Assembly: GCA_000697335.1 (NCBI GenBank)
Contig: JNEM01016211.1
Location: 1-27,011 of the forward strand
DNA: 27,011 nt
From: Conidiobolus incongruus B7586
Lineage: Eukaryota > Entomophthoromycota > Entomophthoromycetes > Entomophthorales > Conidiobolaceae
Reading direction: 5' to 3'
The position numbers and the translations under genes were made by a program. Numbering within the stretch: the stretch's first letter is position 1; every line of letters starts with the position of its first letter. Shown here piece after piece: positions 1-10,110 of the stretch. The notes beneath the pieces are model-generated. The model made no database searches. It saw only the letters and a program-made list of their open reading frames with translations, and was not told the DNA's origin.

Positions 1-889
1 TTAAAATAATTTTTAAATTTTATTATCAAAAGAAATAAAGATTATATATAAATATTTTTATTTAATATAAGTTTTAAGCTAAAATTAAAATATTTTATGA
101 TTATTGATATTTAAAGAATTATATATATTTATATCTATAATAAAATAAAATCTTTAAAATAAATAATATCTTTACTATTTTATTTATAATATATATATAT
201 TATTGATTATATTATAATTATATCAAGGTTCCCTTTAATCTTACATTAAATTTTTAAAATTTAATCTTTTTAAGAACCTTAGTATTTATTTAAAACTTAT
301 AATACTCCAAATAAATGAAAATTTGTCTAAATCTATAATGTCTTAAATTATATTTATAAATTTTTCTTTATTGAATTAATAAATTGATTAAAAAAATTCA
401 TCTTTAAATTAAAAAATTAATTTTTTATTATAAATATAAAAAAATTCAATATAACTAATTTTTATATTTTAAATTTTTTTAAAAAGGCAATAATCAGAAC
501 TAAAAAAATATCAATTTAACTATTTGATTTTTATTCAAGTTAGGATCAAGTTCAATAAAATTTAATGGAATAATTTTATTATCAGAGTACTGTTAATTTT
601 CAAAGCATTATTGAAAAGGTTAAATTGTAAAAATATTTTGTTATTTCTTTTAAATTATAATAATAATAATAATAATAATAATATTAAGGTGACTATGTTG
701 ACTAAATAATTGACTAATAAAAATATTATGAACATTAGGTGTTATATAGAATATATAATACAAAAATATCATGTGAATTATTTAAGCAGTATAAATGAAT
801 TAATTCATTAAAATAGATTAATTGTAATATTAATTCTTGATTTATGTATTGTATTTATTTAGTGATTGATATGTATTGAAATTTTAGAG
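1..889. other. AT-rich intergenic spacer
   Basis: Almost pure A/T with homopolymer runs and no open frame that looks coding on either strand. It contains one trinucleotide microsatellite (658-683). The last 100 bases lead into the promoter of the carboxypeptidase gene. Confidence 0.8.
658..683. repeat. (TAA)n microsatellite
   Basis: Eight uninterrupted TAA units, followed by a partial unit. It lies about 270 bases upstream of the first carboxypeptidase start codon. Confidence 0.9.
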
Positions 890-935
890 TATAAAACCAA
901 AAAATTTCAGATATTATTGACCATATTAATCATTT
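890..935 (+). promoter_or_regulatory. Core promoter of carboxypeptidase gene 1: TATAAAA plus shared 13-mer
   Basis: TATAAAA lies at 890-896, 54 bases before the ATG. A 13-base block, ATATTAATCATTT, lies at 923-935, 15 bases before the ATG. The second carboxypeptidase gene has the same TATAAAA and the same 13-mer at nearly identical distances from its ATG, while the bases between them differ. The 13-mer sits where transcription would start, about 30 bases past TATA, so it may be an initiator or the start of the 5' UTR. That role is inferred. Confidence 0.65.
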
Positions 936-950
936 GGTTAGCGACTTAAT

Positions 951-2168
951 ATGCAATTGTCAAAAATTATTTTATTCATTGCTGCCGCTTTGGCTACTCC
1001 TTCCCAAGTTGCCTTCTACAAGGATCACAAGGTTGTTGAAGTTTCCAACACTCCCCAAGTTAACCAATTGTTGGAAAAAATTAATGCCGATATCTGGTCT
1101 GAAAATGCTGAAATTGCCAAGGTCCGCGTTTCTCCTGCTCAATTCAATCAATTGAAAGCTGAATTACCCAAAGATTCCAAATTGAATATTTTAGTTGAAG
1201 ATGTCCAGAAGACTATTGACGAAGCTGATGAAGATGCTTCTGCTAGATCTGCTGACTGGTTCAGCTCCTACCACACCTACGATGAAATTAAGCAATGGTA
1301 CTATCAACATGCTCAAGCTAACCCTGATGTAGTCAAATTTGTCCCTTCTATTGGTAAAACAGTTCAAAAGAATGATATCTTTGCTGTTCATTTGACTAAC
1401 CCTAATGGAGCTCCCAAGAAGAAGGTTTGGTTCGAATCTTTAATCCACGCTCGTGAATGGATCACTGGAACTACCACACAATACATTTTCAATGAACTTT
1501 TAACTAAGCGTCAATCTGATCCCGCTGTCAAAAAGATTTTAGATGAAACTGAAATCATCTTCATTCCCATTGTCAATCCTGATGGCTATATTTACACTCG
1601 TACCAAGAGATTGCACAGAAAGAACCGTAATACTGCTACTGGTGGTGATGGTGTTGATCTCAATCGTAACTTCCCCTTCAGATGGGGTGGTCCAGGTGCC
1701 TCTACTAATCCCAACAGTGAAACCTACCGTGGTCCCTCTGCAGGATCTGAGGCCGAAACCAAAGCTATTACCTCTTACTTTAATTCTCAAGGTCCCATTG
1801 CTGGAGCAATCGACTGGCATTCGTATTCTGAACTTGTCTTACGTCCTTGGGGAGATAAATATGATGATGCTCCTCACGAAGCTATTATGAAGAAATTGGG
1901 TGATGGTATGAGAGACAAGATCAGACTCAACCGTGGCAAAGTATACACTTCCCAGAAATCTGTTGACCTTTATCCTACCTCAGGTTCCGCGGATGACTGG
2001 TTTTATGGTGCCGGAAAAGCTTATGGATACACCATTGAGCTTAGTCCCAACGGCAATGCTGCCAACGGTTTTGTCCTTCCACCCTCTGAAATTGTTCCTG
2101 TTGGTAAGGATTTATACCCAGCAGCCATTTATTTCATTCAATTCGTCACACAAAACCCTCTTGCTTAA
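951..2168 (+). CDS. Secreted M14 metallocarboxypeptidase, predicted B-type (basic C-terminal residues)
   Basis: Zinc carboxypeptidase of 405 residues, made as a secreted zymogen. Residues 1-15 form a signal peptide, about 16-100 an M14 activation segment, and about 101-405 the catalytic domain. Zinc ligands are H166 and E169 (in IHAREW) and H290 (in DWHSYSE). Substrate residues match the bovine enzyme: R223 (Arg127), N238-R239 (Asn144-Arg145), Y341 (Tyr248) and catalytic E363 (Glu270), with the same 22-residue gap between the last two. The specificity position 255 equivalent is D348 (SADDW), as in carboxypeptidase B, so removal of C-terminal Lys/Arg is predicted. The length is full for the family, with no intron and a TAA stop. 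The ATG is chosen because it opens the signal peptide and lies 54 bases past TATAAAA. An 86%-identical inverted copy lies at 20972-22189. A role in external protein digestion is inferred. Confidence 0.95.
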   Translation: MQLSKIILFIAAALATPSQVAFYKDHKVVEVSNTPQVNQLLEKINADIWSENAEIAKVRVSPAQFNQLKAELPKDSKLNILVEDVQKTIDEADEDASARSADWFSSYHTYDEIKQWYYQHAQANPDVVKFVPSIGKTVQKNDIFAVHLTNPNGAPKKKVWFESLIHAREWITGTTTQYIFNELLTKRQSDPAVKKILDETEIIFIPIVNPDGYIYTRTKRLHRKNRNTATGGDGVDLNRNFPFRWGGPGASTNPNSETYRGPSAGSEAETKAITSYFNSQGPIAGAIDWHSYSELVLRPWGDKYDDAPHEAIMKKLGDGMRDKIRLNRGKVYTSQKSVDLYPTSGSADDWFYGAGKAYGYTIELSPNGNAANGFVLPPSEIVPVGKDLYPAAIYFIQFVTQNPLA

Positions 2169-2240
2169 ATCATTTTCATAGCTTTATTGTTTATTTATTT
2201 ATTTATTAAACCATAACAACTTATTATATTTTATAATTTG

Positions 2241-2246
2241 AATAAA
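2241..2246 (+). terminator. Poly(A) signal AATAAA of carboxypeptidase gene 1
   Basis: AATAAA lies about 72 bases after the TAA stop, following a T-rich stretch with repeated TTTA. It is a plausible cleavage/polyadenylation signal, but in DNA this AT-rich the motif occurs often by chance. Confidence 0.45.
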
Positions 2247-4600
2247 GATATTACTTTATCAAATTTAACTAAATTTAATTTTAAAATATATTTAACATAT
2301 TATAATTTTTTATTAATTTTTTTTTTAAAAAAATTTATATTTTCATTTTTTATATATGAATTACTTTAATTATAATTAACAGGATAATTTTTAATATTAT
2401 TATTTGTCAATATATTTAAAGTGATTAATTAATAGGGATGTAATTCTAATATATCATAATATGTTTTTTATTTTTACCATAATAATTAAATAATATTATT
2501 AAAATTATAATAATACTAATTATTATTGATAATTCAAATATAAATTTAATTTTTTATATATCTTATATATATATATATATTTCATAATCACTGATTTTCT
2601 CAATTTTACTGATTTACAAATATTTTTTAAAATTTGTTTAAGATATTATGTCAATTTTGTTTTTCGAGTTTCATATAGAATATATAAAATTGTGATTACA
2701 ATAATATATAAAAAAAATATACAATCAATATATATATCAGTGATTCAGTGACGACTTCATTTTTCTTCTATATAATTTATACTTCAATCTAAAATTAAGC
2801 AATTTAATTGGTTTATCAATTAGATATTGAAAAATTTTAAAACTGAATAAAAATTTTGATAATTGAAATAATTTTGAATTAATCTTGAATATAATATAGC
2901 TAAAATGAGCTATTATAAAGTGTGTTATAAATACTGAATTCAATACAGCAATTCAAATGCAAAACTTGGTACAATATAATCAGTTGATATATTTTTTTGA
3001 TGTAATAAATGATTTAATTCAGACAAAATTTATTTCAATCTGTAACAAATTATTAGATATTATGATTTATCTAATTTCACCATAAATTCTTAATGAATAC
3101 ATAATTTAATAAATTTAGAAAATCATCGTTATTTGTTTGAGATATCGAGCAGTATTATTTAATTGTCAAATAGATCTTTGATCAGTATATTGGCTCGATT
3201 TGTAGAGATTATTTTTTATAATTGGTATAATTCATTTTATTTCACTTTTGTTTCGACCAATATGAGAATATTAATCATAAATTGTGGTTGATAGTGGTGA
3301 ATAATTAGTTTGATTTAAATTAATTACAGCTTTAAGTCAACAACTAAATCCTTTAGTCTTATCGTAAAAATTTTTATGGTTATATTTAAAATAACTAATA
3401 TTATGGACATAATTAATTAACAGTATTGATATATTTTGATAGCTATACAAATTAATATAAACTCTCACCTTATTAATTATGTAATTTCAATCAAAAAGTT
3501 AAATTTGTCATTAAAATTAAACTTAAAATCAAAATATTTCCTATCAGATTATGATAATATATTTCAGATTTAAAGATTATTTCAATATATTACAATATAA
3601 AATATATCTAATGTATCCTATTAACTATAATAAGATAATTCATCTAATAAATAAATGACAAAAGCTATAACAGCTATATTTCTATTGTATTTACGTTAAT
3701 ATTTATAACCAATATTCAGGATATAGCAAAATACTCCAATTATGGAATTATGAAAATTAAATATTTATACCAACTTCGAAAAAAACATTATGCATTAATC
3801 AAAAAATATCATTAATAAATATAGAATAAATACACAATATATTACCCATGTGTAACCAATGAAAAAACTTAATAGTATCTAAAAAGCCTTAACAAAAACA
3901 AATACTTGACCCTTTATTAACTTCAATTGACTAACCATTACAACAGTAAAAAAACCTTGATAAAACATTTCATTAATACCAAAATTGATAAAATTTCATT
4001 CAATAATAGTTTAAAACGTTAGTTGTGGGTAGATCTTACACTTTAATTAAAATTAACTTGATTGCCTTAGCTGAGAATTCAACTTGAACATTGTATTATA
4101 TTTCATATGTTAATGTAAGTTTACCTATTAAGGTAATTGATCCCCCCACTTCATGAATAACTACGGATTGTGTGGTTATTTATTTTTGTAATTTTATAGT
4201 CTTTATTATTTTATTAAGTTATATCTTGTAATTTAATGATCTTTGTTTAAAATATCAGGTGTAATTTTTAGTTTAGTTATATATATAATCAGTTTATAAA
4301 ATAGTATCCCAATTTCTGCAAGTTAATTAGTTGATTTTGAAGACTCATAATTATAATCAATTAAAAAGTGTAACTTGAATTAAATTTGTACTAATTGTTT
4401 CAGGTACAAGTCACTCTCCAAAAATACTCTTGAAGTGATTTTAACGCTAAAATCTTGGGAGGATGGATTAATTATTGAGGGTAGATATTTCAATATAATT
4501 AGGAAAAAAATATTGGAAAGGAATAGCTTATTAAAAATTAACCAATAAATTTGAAAATGATGAATTTATGATGCAAATCAATTGAAAAAAAATTAAAGGA
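2247..4600. other. AT-rich intergenic spacer
   Basis: No convincing coding region on either strand. A 68-codon minus-strand frame at 2737-2943 has the composition of the spacer (Asn, Lys, Ile, Phe rich) and is not called. Around 3100-3370 and 4020-4160 the GC content rises slightly, and short readable stretches occur without a sustained frame. These could be very old gene relics or distal regulatory DNA; nothing identifies them. A CCAAT pentamer (4542-4546) lies upstream of the next gene's TATA box. Confidence 0.6.
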
Positions 4601-4610
4601 AAAATATGGG

Positions 4611-4618
4611 TATATAAA
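4611..4618 (+). promoter_or_regulatory. TATA box (TATATAAA) of the PAS-like gene
   Basis: TATATAAA follows a short GGG and lies 171 bases before the ATG, with a CCAAT pentamer 64 bases further upstream. If it is used, the 5' UTR is about 140 bases. Confidence is limited because similar strings are common in this AT-rich DNA. Confidence 0.4.
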
Positions 4619-4789
4619 TGGAATTGACATTCTGCATCTATTCCATTTTCAAACTTATGCTAAAATAATCAGAATTGGAACTGTGAACTTGAAATCATAC
4701 TTGAAACTTTGATCTTTTAAATTTCATCAATTTATTCACACTTTAAATAATTGATTTTCTTTTTCTCTGTTTAAAGAGATTATTAGATA

Positions 4790-6067
4790 ATGAAAAATAA
4801 TAAGACTAATCAATTGAATTGCATCCCTTCCCATAGTATTAAACAATGTCCTTTCATTAATCAGAGCTTTATAGTTATTAATAAAGAGTTGAAAATAGTT
4901 CAAGTGAGTGAACTCGCTAAAGGTTTGCTCAAATATTTTCCTAATGACTCTGGCAAACCCATTTGGCTAGATAATTTGTTAAAGGTTAAGAAATCATGCC
5001 AGAACGGCCCCTTTTTAAATGTATGGGCTAAAACTTTATGGGGTGATAATTTAGCTTTGACTACTTGTTTACACCCTTTAAATAATTGTTCGACACTCTG
5101 GTTCTTAGTTCCTCAGTCCAGACTTATGTCTATAGATAGATCGCCTTCTCCTATACCGGAGGAGGTGAGTAGACTTCTATATACTTTTAATACTCCCTTT
5201 ATATTGACTATAACACCTCACGGCCTTATAAGGTCGATCAGTAGTGAGGACTCCCCCTTGATCCCAGTTTATTTACCACGTATTCAGCTACTTCCTATTT
5301 TTGAGCTAATTCATCCCAGTGATATGCAACAGTTCTGTCAGTTCGTATCCAACAGTTTAAAAACTGGAATGCATTTCAAATTTAAATTGAGGTGGATTTG
5401 TTTCGATTACAACCACCGCAATAACCGCAAATCCGTCTCCTCTTCAGCGAGTGAGGACGGCTCAGTCACTCGAGTTGACTATGACGAAGAAATGAATTTT
5501 GACTACGAGATCGAATCTGATATAACGGAAGATTTCAATTGTTATGATTCACCAAAGTCAGCAACTCAGAGCTCTTATGAAATAGAATGGGTTCAGGTCA
5601 CCTGTCGACCTGGTACTGATGGTGGCGATCTTACACTCGTCGTAGAACCAGCTCCAGCACCTTCACCATCAGCATTCACTAGATCACCACATGTTGTTAT
5701 CCAACTTGCGGGACTTTTGGCCCGAGTCCTAAAAAGAGCTTTTTCCATATTAAAACATATGCATATTGAGCGTTTAACCATCCTTAAAGCATTAGTAGGG
5801 ATTCTTGGTCTACTATACCAGATTGACTATTTCATCCACACCAAAGAATTCACCCTTTGGCAAACTTCACCACTCAATGCTCTCAGAAACCTCACCCCAT
5901 CCAAATGCTACGAAATGGGCCAAGTAAATCTGAATCAAGCATACAACCATAGATCACCCGTCACAGAGACGTCGAGCTTCTGGCCAATCCTCGGCCTAGT
6001 GGTTCAACTGGCAGTGTTTAAACTCCCGATGGCACTCTGGACGCGTATCAAGCACTGGATCCTCTAA
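4790..6067 (+). CDS. PAS-domain-like protein with hydrophobic C-terminal segments
   Basis: A 425-residue protein in one open frame. Residues about 24-108 look like a degenerate PAS fold (FIVINKELKIVQVS strand, then a strand near STLWFLVP). Residues about 130-286 look like a second PAS: an N-terminal strand pair (PFILTITPHGLI), the typical linker FELIHPSDMQQF, a helix, then TGMHFKFKLRW. The closing strands EIEWVQVTCRP follow after an acidic, serine-rich insert (about 208-262). A Pro/Ala/Ser linker (286-298) leads to hydrophobic stretches at about 331-349 and 396-413, which may be membrane segments. No kinase, cyclase, zinc finger or bHLH domain is visible, and there is no LOV-type GxNCRFLQ cysteine motif, so flavin photochemistry is not supported. 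Ligand and partner are unknown. The ATG is the first in frame after the TATA box; introns at the ends cannot be excluded. Domain call fairly sure, function unknown. Confidence 0.75.
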   Translation: MKNNKTNQLNCIPSHSIKQCPFINQSFIVINKELKIVQVSELAKGLLKYFPNDSGKPIWLDNLLKVKKSCQNGPFLNVWAKTLWGDNLALTTCLHPLNNCSTLWFLVPQSRLMSIDRSPSPIPEEVSRLLYTFNTPFILTITPHGLIRSISSEDSPLIPVYLPRIQLLPIFELIHPSDMQQFCQFVSNSLKTGMHFKFKLRWICFDYNHRNNRKSVSSSASEDGSVTRVDYDEEMNFDYEIESDITEDFNCYDSPKSATQSSYEIEWVQVTCRPGTDGGDLTLVVEPAPAPSPSAFTRSPHVVIQLAGLLARVLKRAFSILKHMHIERLTILKALVGILGLLYQIDYFIHTKEFTLWQTSPLNALRNLTPSKCYEMGQVNLNQAYNHRSPVTETSSFWPILGLVVQLAVFKLPMALWTRIKHWIL

Positions 6068-6538
6068 AAATTCACACTTGAGGATGGGATGTTAATATTT
6101 AATATCATGAATTTGTGACCACTTGGAACATTTTTTATCCACTTTCAACCTATTTCACTTTGGATAGTATCACGAGTTTCACTTCCTCAGAACCATTTGA
6201 AAAGTTTTCCAATTTTTATCGTTCTTCCGCCTCAGTAATATTTCAATTCCGTCGTAATTTTATCATATGTTCCGTCTTATTCATTAATTTTTTTCCGTCT
6301 TGAATCATAATCCATCCATCTATATCATCATCCATCCAGAAATTATAATTTTTACAGCTTTTCAAAAATCATATTAGCATCCCTCCTTACCTCACCTCCC
6401 ACCAATCCTCCCAAATTTAAAACTACCTCCAAAAATTATATCAATTATCACCGCTATCATCTGACTTTACCAATCAATTGGTAATGACATTATGTAAATA
6501 TTTCATACTATCCCGCGACATATTCTATCAATAATAAA
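6068..6538 (+). promoter_or_regulatory. Long C/T-rich 3' UTR of the PAS-like gene with PUF-type site and poly(A) signal
   Basis: After the stop codon the sequence stays richer in C and in CCATCC/CTCC runs than the spacers for about 470 bases, then turns sharply to AT-only sequence. Near its end are TGTAAATA (6493-6500), which matches the PUF/Pumilio RNA-binding consensus UGUANAUA, and AATAAA (6533-6538). This layout suggests a long regulated 3' UTR. A 62-codon frame at 6115-6303 within it has no recognisable features. The UTR assignment is inferred from composition and motif order. Confidence 0.45.
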
Positions 6539-6562
6539 TTATTATTATTATTATTATTATTA
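6539..6562. repeat. (TTA)n microsatellite
   Basis: Eight uninterrupted TTA units directly after the presumed poly(A) signal of the PAS-like gene. Confidence 0.9.
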
Positions 6563-9293
6563 TCCGTCATAATTGTTAATTTTAATGTATTATTGTGTCT
6601 TATTAATTAAGAAATTTTAATCCTTTACTAAAAAAATCAAACTAATTGTTAAACACATCGTTATATTTTTTTTAAAGAATTTTTGATATATCATAATAAA
6701 TATTATTAGTAGAATATATTTTTGCAATTTTATTTTAAATGAGGTGGTCTTATTATTTTTTAATTAAAAGGATTGGTAATACTGAGTAATTTTAATAATT
6801 ATATTGATTATTCTTTTTTTAGAATATTAATAATAATATTATTTTTAATAGTACAAATTGATTCATTTTTTATTTAAATATTTTACAAGTTATCTATTAA
6901 ATCAAAAAAAATTTTTTTCTTGAAAATAATATTTAAATATATATAAACAAAAATAAATATCATTTTATAAATCTCTTTATTTCTTTTATAAATAATAGAT
7001 AAATTTATTAAGTATATAAGTATAAAATATTTCATAAATATTCGTTTTATATTCCTATTCCATACACGGATTATATTAACCAATTACTTAATTCGCCAAA
7101 TATATTGATCTGAAAATTTCCACGTGGTCTCTTCCAATAGAAATCAATTCAAAATTTGTTTTCACTTTTGTAATTTGTAATAGATTACATTTATGAAGTT
7201 ATAAACATGAAATTTACATTCTCAATTAGTATTGAAGCTCCTTTTTATAATAATCTCATTATAAAATATAAAATATTTTATTATAATTAATTTTTAATGT
7301 TAATTAAAAATTGATATTACAATCATCAACCAACCTCCACCAAAGAAATGATCTCATATTAAATCATGAATAGATCATTTTTTACGATCAAGGGTTTATA
7401 GTGTTAAATAATATTAAATGTTCTTAATGTCGAAGTAATAGAATTTGTATATATAAAAATAATGCTAAAACTAGACTGAATTAAAATTTGAAAATATATC
7501 AAAAAATATTTTTTTTTAAAAATTCTATACCTGTTTTAATAATAATTTGAAAAATTTTAATATTAAAAGTAAATGATAATATTTGGTTGAAATTTTTAAA
7601 CTAATGAAAATAATGGCATATTAAACAATATATTAAAATATATTTTAATTTTTTTTTAATTTTCAATATTTAATTAATAATAAACAAGTTCAATAATATT
7701 TAGATGATTTCATCCTAGAATTTAACTTATTTTCAATAACATAATTTAAAGTTACAGAGAGTGAAAATTAAAATCCGATATTTAACCAAATTTAATTGAA
7801 ATTGAATTTAATAAGTGTTAGATAATATAAATTTTATAATAAATCTAAATATTAAATTATAGCATATAGAATTGATTTTTATAATATGTTTTACATTTAT
7901 TCTTTCTGAGTTTTAATATTTTTTATATATAACTAATTATTGAATGAATTAAATTATATCGATTTAGTATTATGTGTATTTTGATTAAAGTCAATATTTA
8001 GTTGTATTATATATATAATTAATCCAAACCAATTATATACATATATGTCATTTAATAAAATGTACTGAAATTGGAACAATATATCAAATACTATATATAT
8101 GTTTTGTTTTAATATACCTACTTTCAAGAAAATTATTTCAATTTTAAAATTTCTTATCATATCACCATTTCTTAGATATAAAGCATATATTTAAACATTC
8201 AATGAACTAATTATAAATCTAGTATACTATTGAATATTTTGATCATAATATTATATATATTCCTATTATTTTTACATACTGCATTATATAAATTAAAGCT
8301 ATAAATAGATGTTTTATATTTAGTATTGAAAAATATATATATTAATAACTTCCAAAATACAAAATATGTACAATATTATGTTAAATATATTTTCACCAAT
8401 ATTATTTATATATAACAAAAAATTTTAAAATTTTTAGATTGGTATAGTAATCGAACATTTAAATGATATTATAAATATTTTAATATATTATATTTATTAT
8501 AATTATAAATTTAATATTAACAATTTTAGTTATATATATATAATTATATATTATTTTTTTACTCCATTGATAAGATACAATTGATATATATTTTAATATA
8601 TCATTTTAATTCATTATCAAATATATATTATTTATAATGATAAAAAGTTGAAAAATTATATTTTATTTATGAAAAAAATAATAATGTAATAGTATAATTT
8701 AATTCTATTCATCAAATAGGTATATTGCTTTAAATATTAATTATTGATTTCATTAAAAAAACTTTATAAATACCAAAATTAAATATTTAAATAATAATAA
8801 TAATATATTGTGAATAGTTCCGTAAATAACAAAGTTATTATATATTGACTATAATATATATTGTGTAATATCTCAATTTTAATTATATTATGATTATATA
8901 ATATATTAAAAATAAATTTACAAATTAGCAACAAATTATACATTTAAATTTAAATCCTAAAATATATTTCAAGTGTATGTAGAAATATTTAATGAATAAA
9001 AATTTGGTCTCGATATTTCATAATAATTACAAGGAGTGGAAAAAAATTAATAGATTGAATAGAATAGTTTATTCAAAGAATTTTAAAATGAAACTATATG
9101 ATCCAATGAAATAAAAAGATAAAACAATGTGAGGTAGTTTGAAAATTAGAGGTTAATTATTATCAAAAATAAAAATAAATGAAAATTATTGATTAGGTCT
9201 TTTAATTTGAAAAGTTGGATCAAATATTTTAAATTTTTGTAAAAAAGGTAATTTTGTAACTTAATTTAATTAATAACATAAATCTCTAAGTAA
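6563..9293. other. AT-rich intergenic spacer
   Basis: About 2.7 kb of low-complexity DNA with no supported gene. Minus-strand frames at 6883-7083 and 7954-8160 are made of Ile, Lys, Asn, Tyr and Phe codons typical of random AT-rich sequence, so they are not called. One E-box (CACGTG, 7121-7126) stands out by composition but has no adjacent gene. Confidence 0.7.
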
Positions 9294-9367
9294 GCTTCCA
9301 TGGCGCAATTGGCTAGCGCGTCCGACTGTTAATCGGGAGGTTGGTGGTTCAAGCCCACCTGGGAGCG
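9294..9367 (+). tRNA. tRNA-Asn (anticodon GTT)
   Basis: A complete 74-base cloverleaf without intron. Acceptor stem 9294-9300 pairs with 9360-9366 (one T-G pair), discriminator G at 9367. D stem GCGC 9303-9306/9316-9319, with GG in the loop. Anticodon stem 9321-9325/9333-9337, anticodon GTT at 9328-9330 after the conserved T. T stem GGTGG 9343-9347 with CCACC 9355-9359, and loop TTCAAGC. CCA is not encoded, as expected for a eukaryotic nuclear tRNA. A T5 run at 9368-9372 is a good Pol III terminator. The internal A and B boxes are intact, so the gene is probably functional. Confidence 0.97.
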
Positions 9368-9502
9368 TTTTTAACATTTTGCGAAATTTTTCATATTTCA
9401 ATTTTCTTGATCCCACTAATTTTCCCTACATTTTATTTTTATCCTATATTACTCATGAATATTTCAATATTGACTAATTTTGATTTATTTTTTAACTTTA
9501 AA

Positions 9503-9804
9503 ATGATCGATATTGACAACGTTGAAACCTTAAGTAATCTAAGCGAAAATGATTTATTACAAGAACTCGAAAGACTTAATGTCAGTATTCCTAGACTAGA
9601 GAGTTCTAATGAGGAAATAAAAAAATATATTGCAGATTTGAAAGATTCAGGTAATTTTCATATATTTAATTTTGTAAAAATATATTGACTGGGAGGTTAG
9701 ACGAAATAAAAGAGTTAGAGAGCGTAATTAAAGAAAATGACGGAGTGATTAAGAAGCAAAGTGAGCGTAAAAGGATTATTTTGGGTTTACTGAATAATCC
9801 TTAA
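9503..9804 (+). CDS. Small two-exon gene, Tma17/Adc17-like proteasome assembly chaperone
   Basis: Exon 1 is 9503-9650 and exon 2 is 9701-9804, giving 83 residues. The 50-base intron 9651-9700 begins GTAATT, has a branch-like TTGAC near 9688 and ends TTAG; an AG five bases earlier would give an immediate stop. Joining after 9650 keeps the frame to a TAA at 9802. The protein is all helical and charged: SENDLLQELERLN, then LESSNEEIKKYIADL, a hinge, then VIKENDGVIKKQSERKRIIL. That order matches the yeast Tma17/Adc17 core (helix, LQRSNARLGKYI, second helix with VRENEIVL), without the yeast tails. Yeast Adc17 binds Rpt6 during assembly of the proteasome regulatory particle. It converges on the GH72 gene with about 300 bases between stops. 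An upstream in-frame ATG (9456) precedes spacer-like codons and is less likely. Confidence 0.65.
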
Positions 9805-10021
9805 TATGGTATTATATATTATATTAATATCTAAATTATAATCAAGTTAATACAATATTTTTTAAGAGGAATAACAATTCAGTGAGTTTGATATTGTTAT
9901 AATTGTCAATTAGTCGATTATATTCAAATAATAATTAATAAATAACTTTAATTATTCCAAAAAGAATCTATTTAATTGATATTTTGTCAAATAACGACTA
10001 TAGTTCAAAAATCTTGAAAAA

Positions 10022-10033
10022 TTTATTTTTATT
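10022..10033 (-). terminator. Tandem poly(A) signals downstream of the GH72 gene
   Basis: Two adjacent AATAAA hexamers on the minus strand, about 80-90 bases past the GH72 stop codon. They are plausible 3'-end signals, though the hexamer is frequent in AT-rich DNA. Confidence 0.4.
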
Positions 10034-10110
10034 ATTAATTATACTAAACAAATTATAATAATATCATGATAATTATTATATAAATTAAAAATCATTAATT
10101 ATAGATTAAA

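Noticed and set aside
1539-1820. Antisense and overlapping frames inside the carboxypeptidase genes (for example 1539-1820 minus, 1543-1890 plus, 20909-21154 plus, 20926-21207 minus).
   Set aside because: They recur in both paralogues only because the true coding sequence is conserved, and they have no features of their own.
6115-6303. A 62-codon plus-strand frame after the PAS-like gene.
   Set aside because: Ser/Phe/Thr-rich low-complexity translation of a pyrimidine-rich stretch; better explained as 3' UTR.
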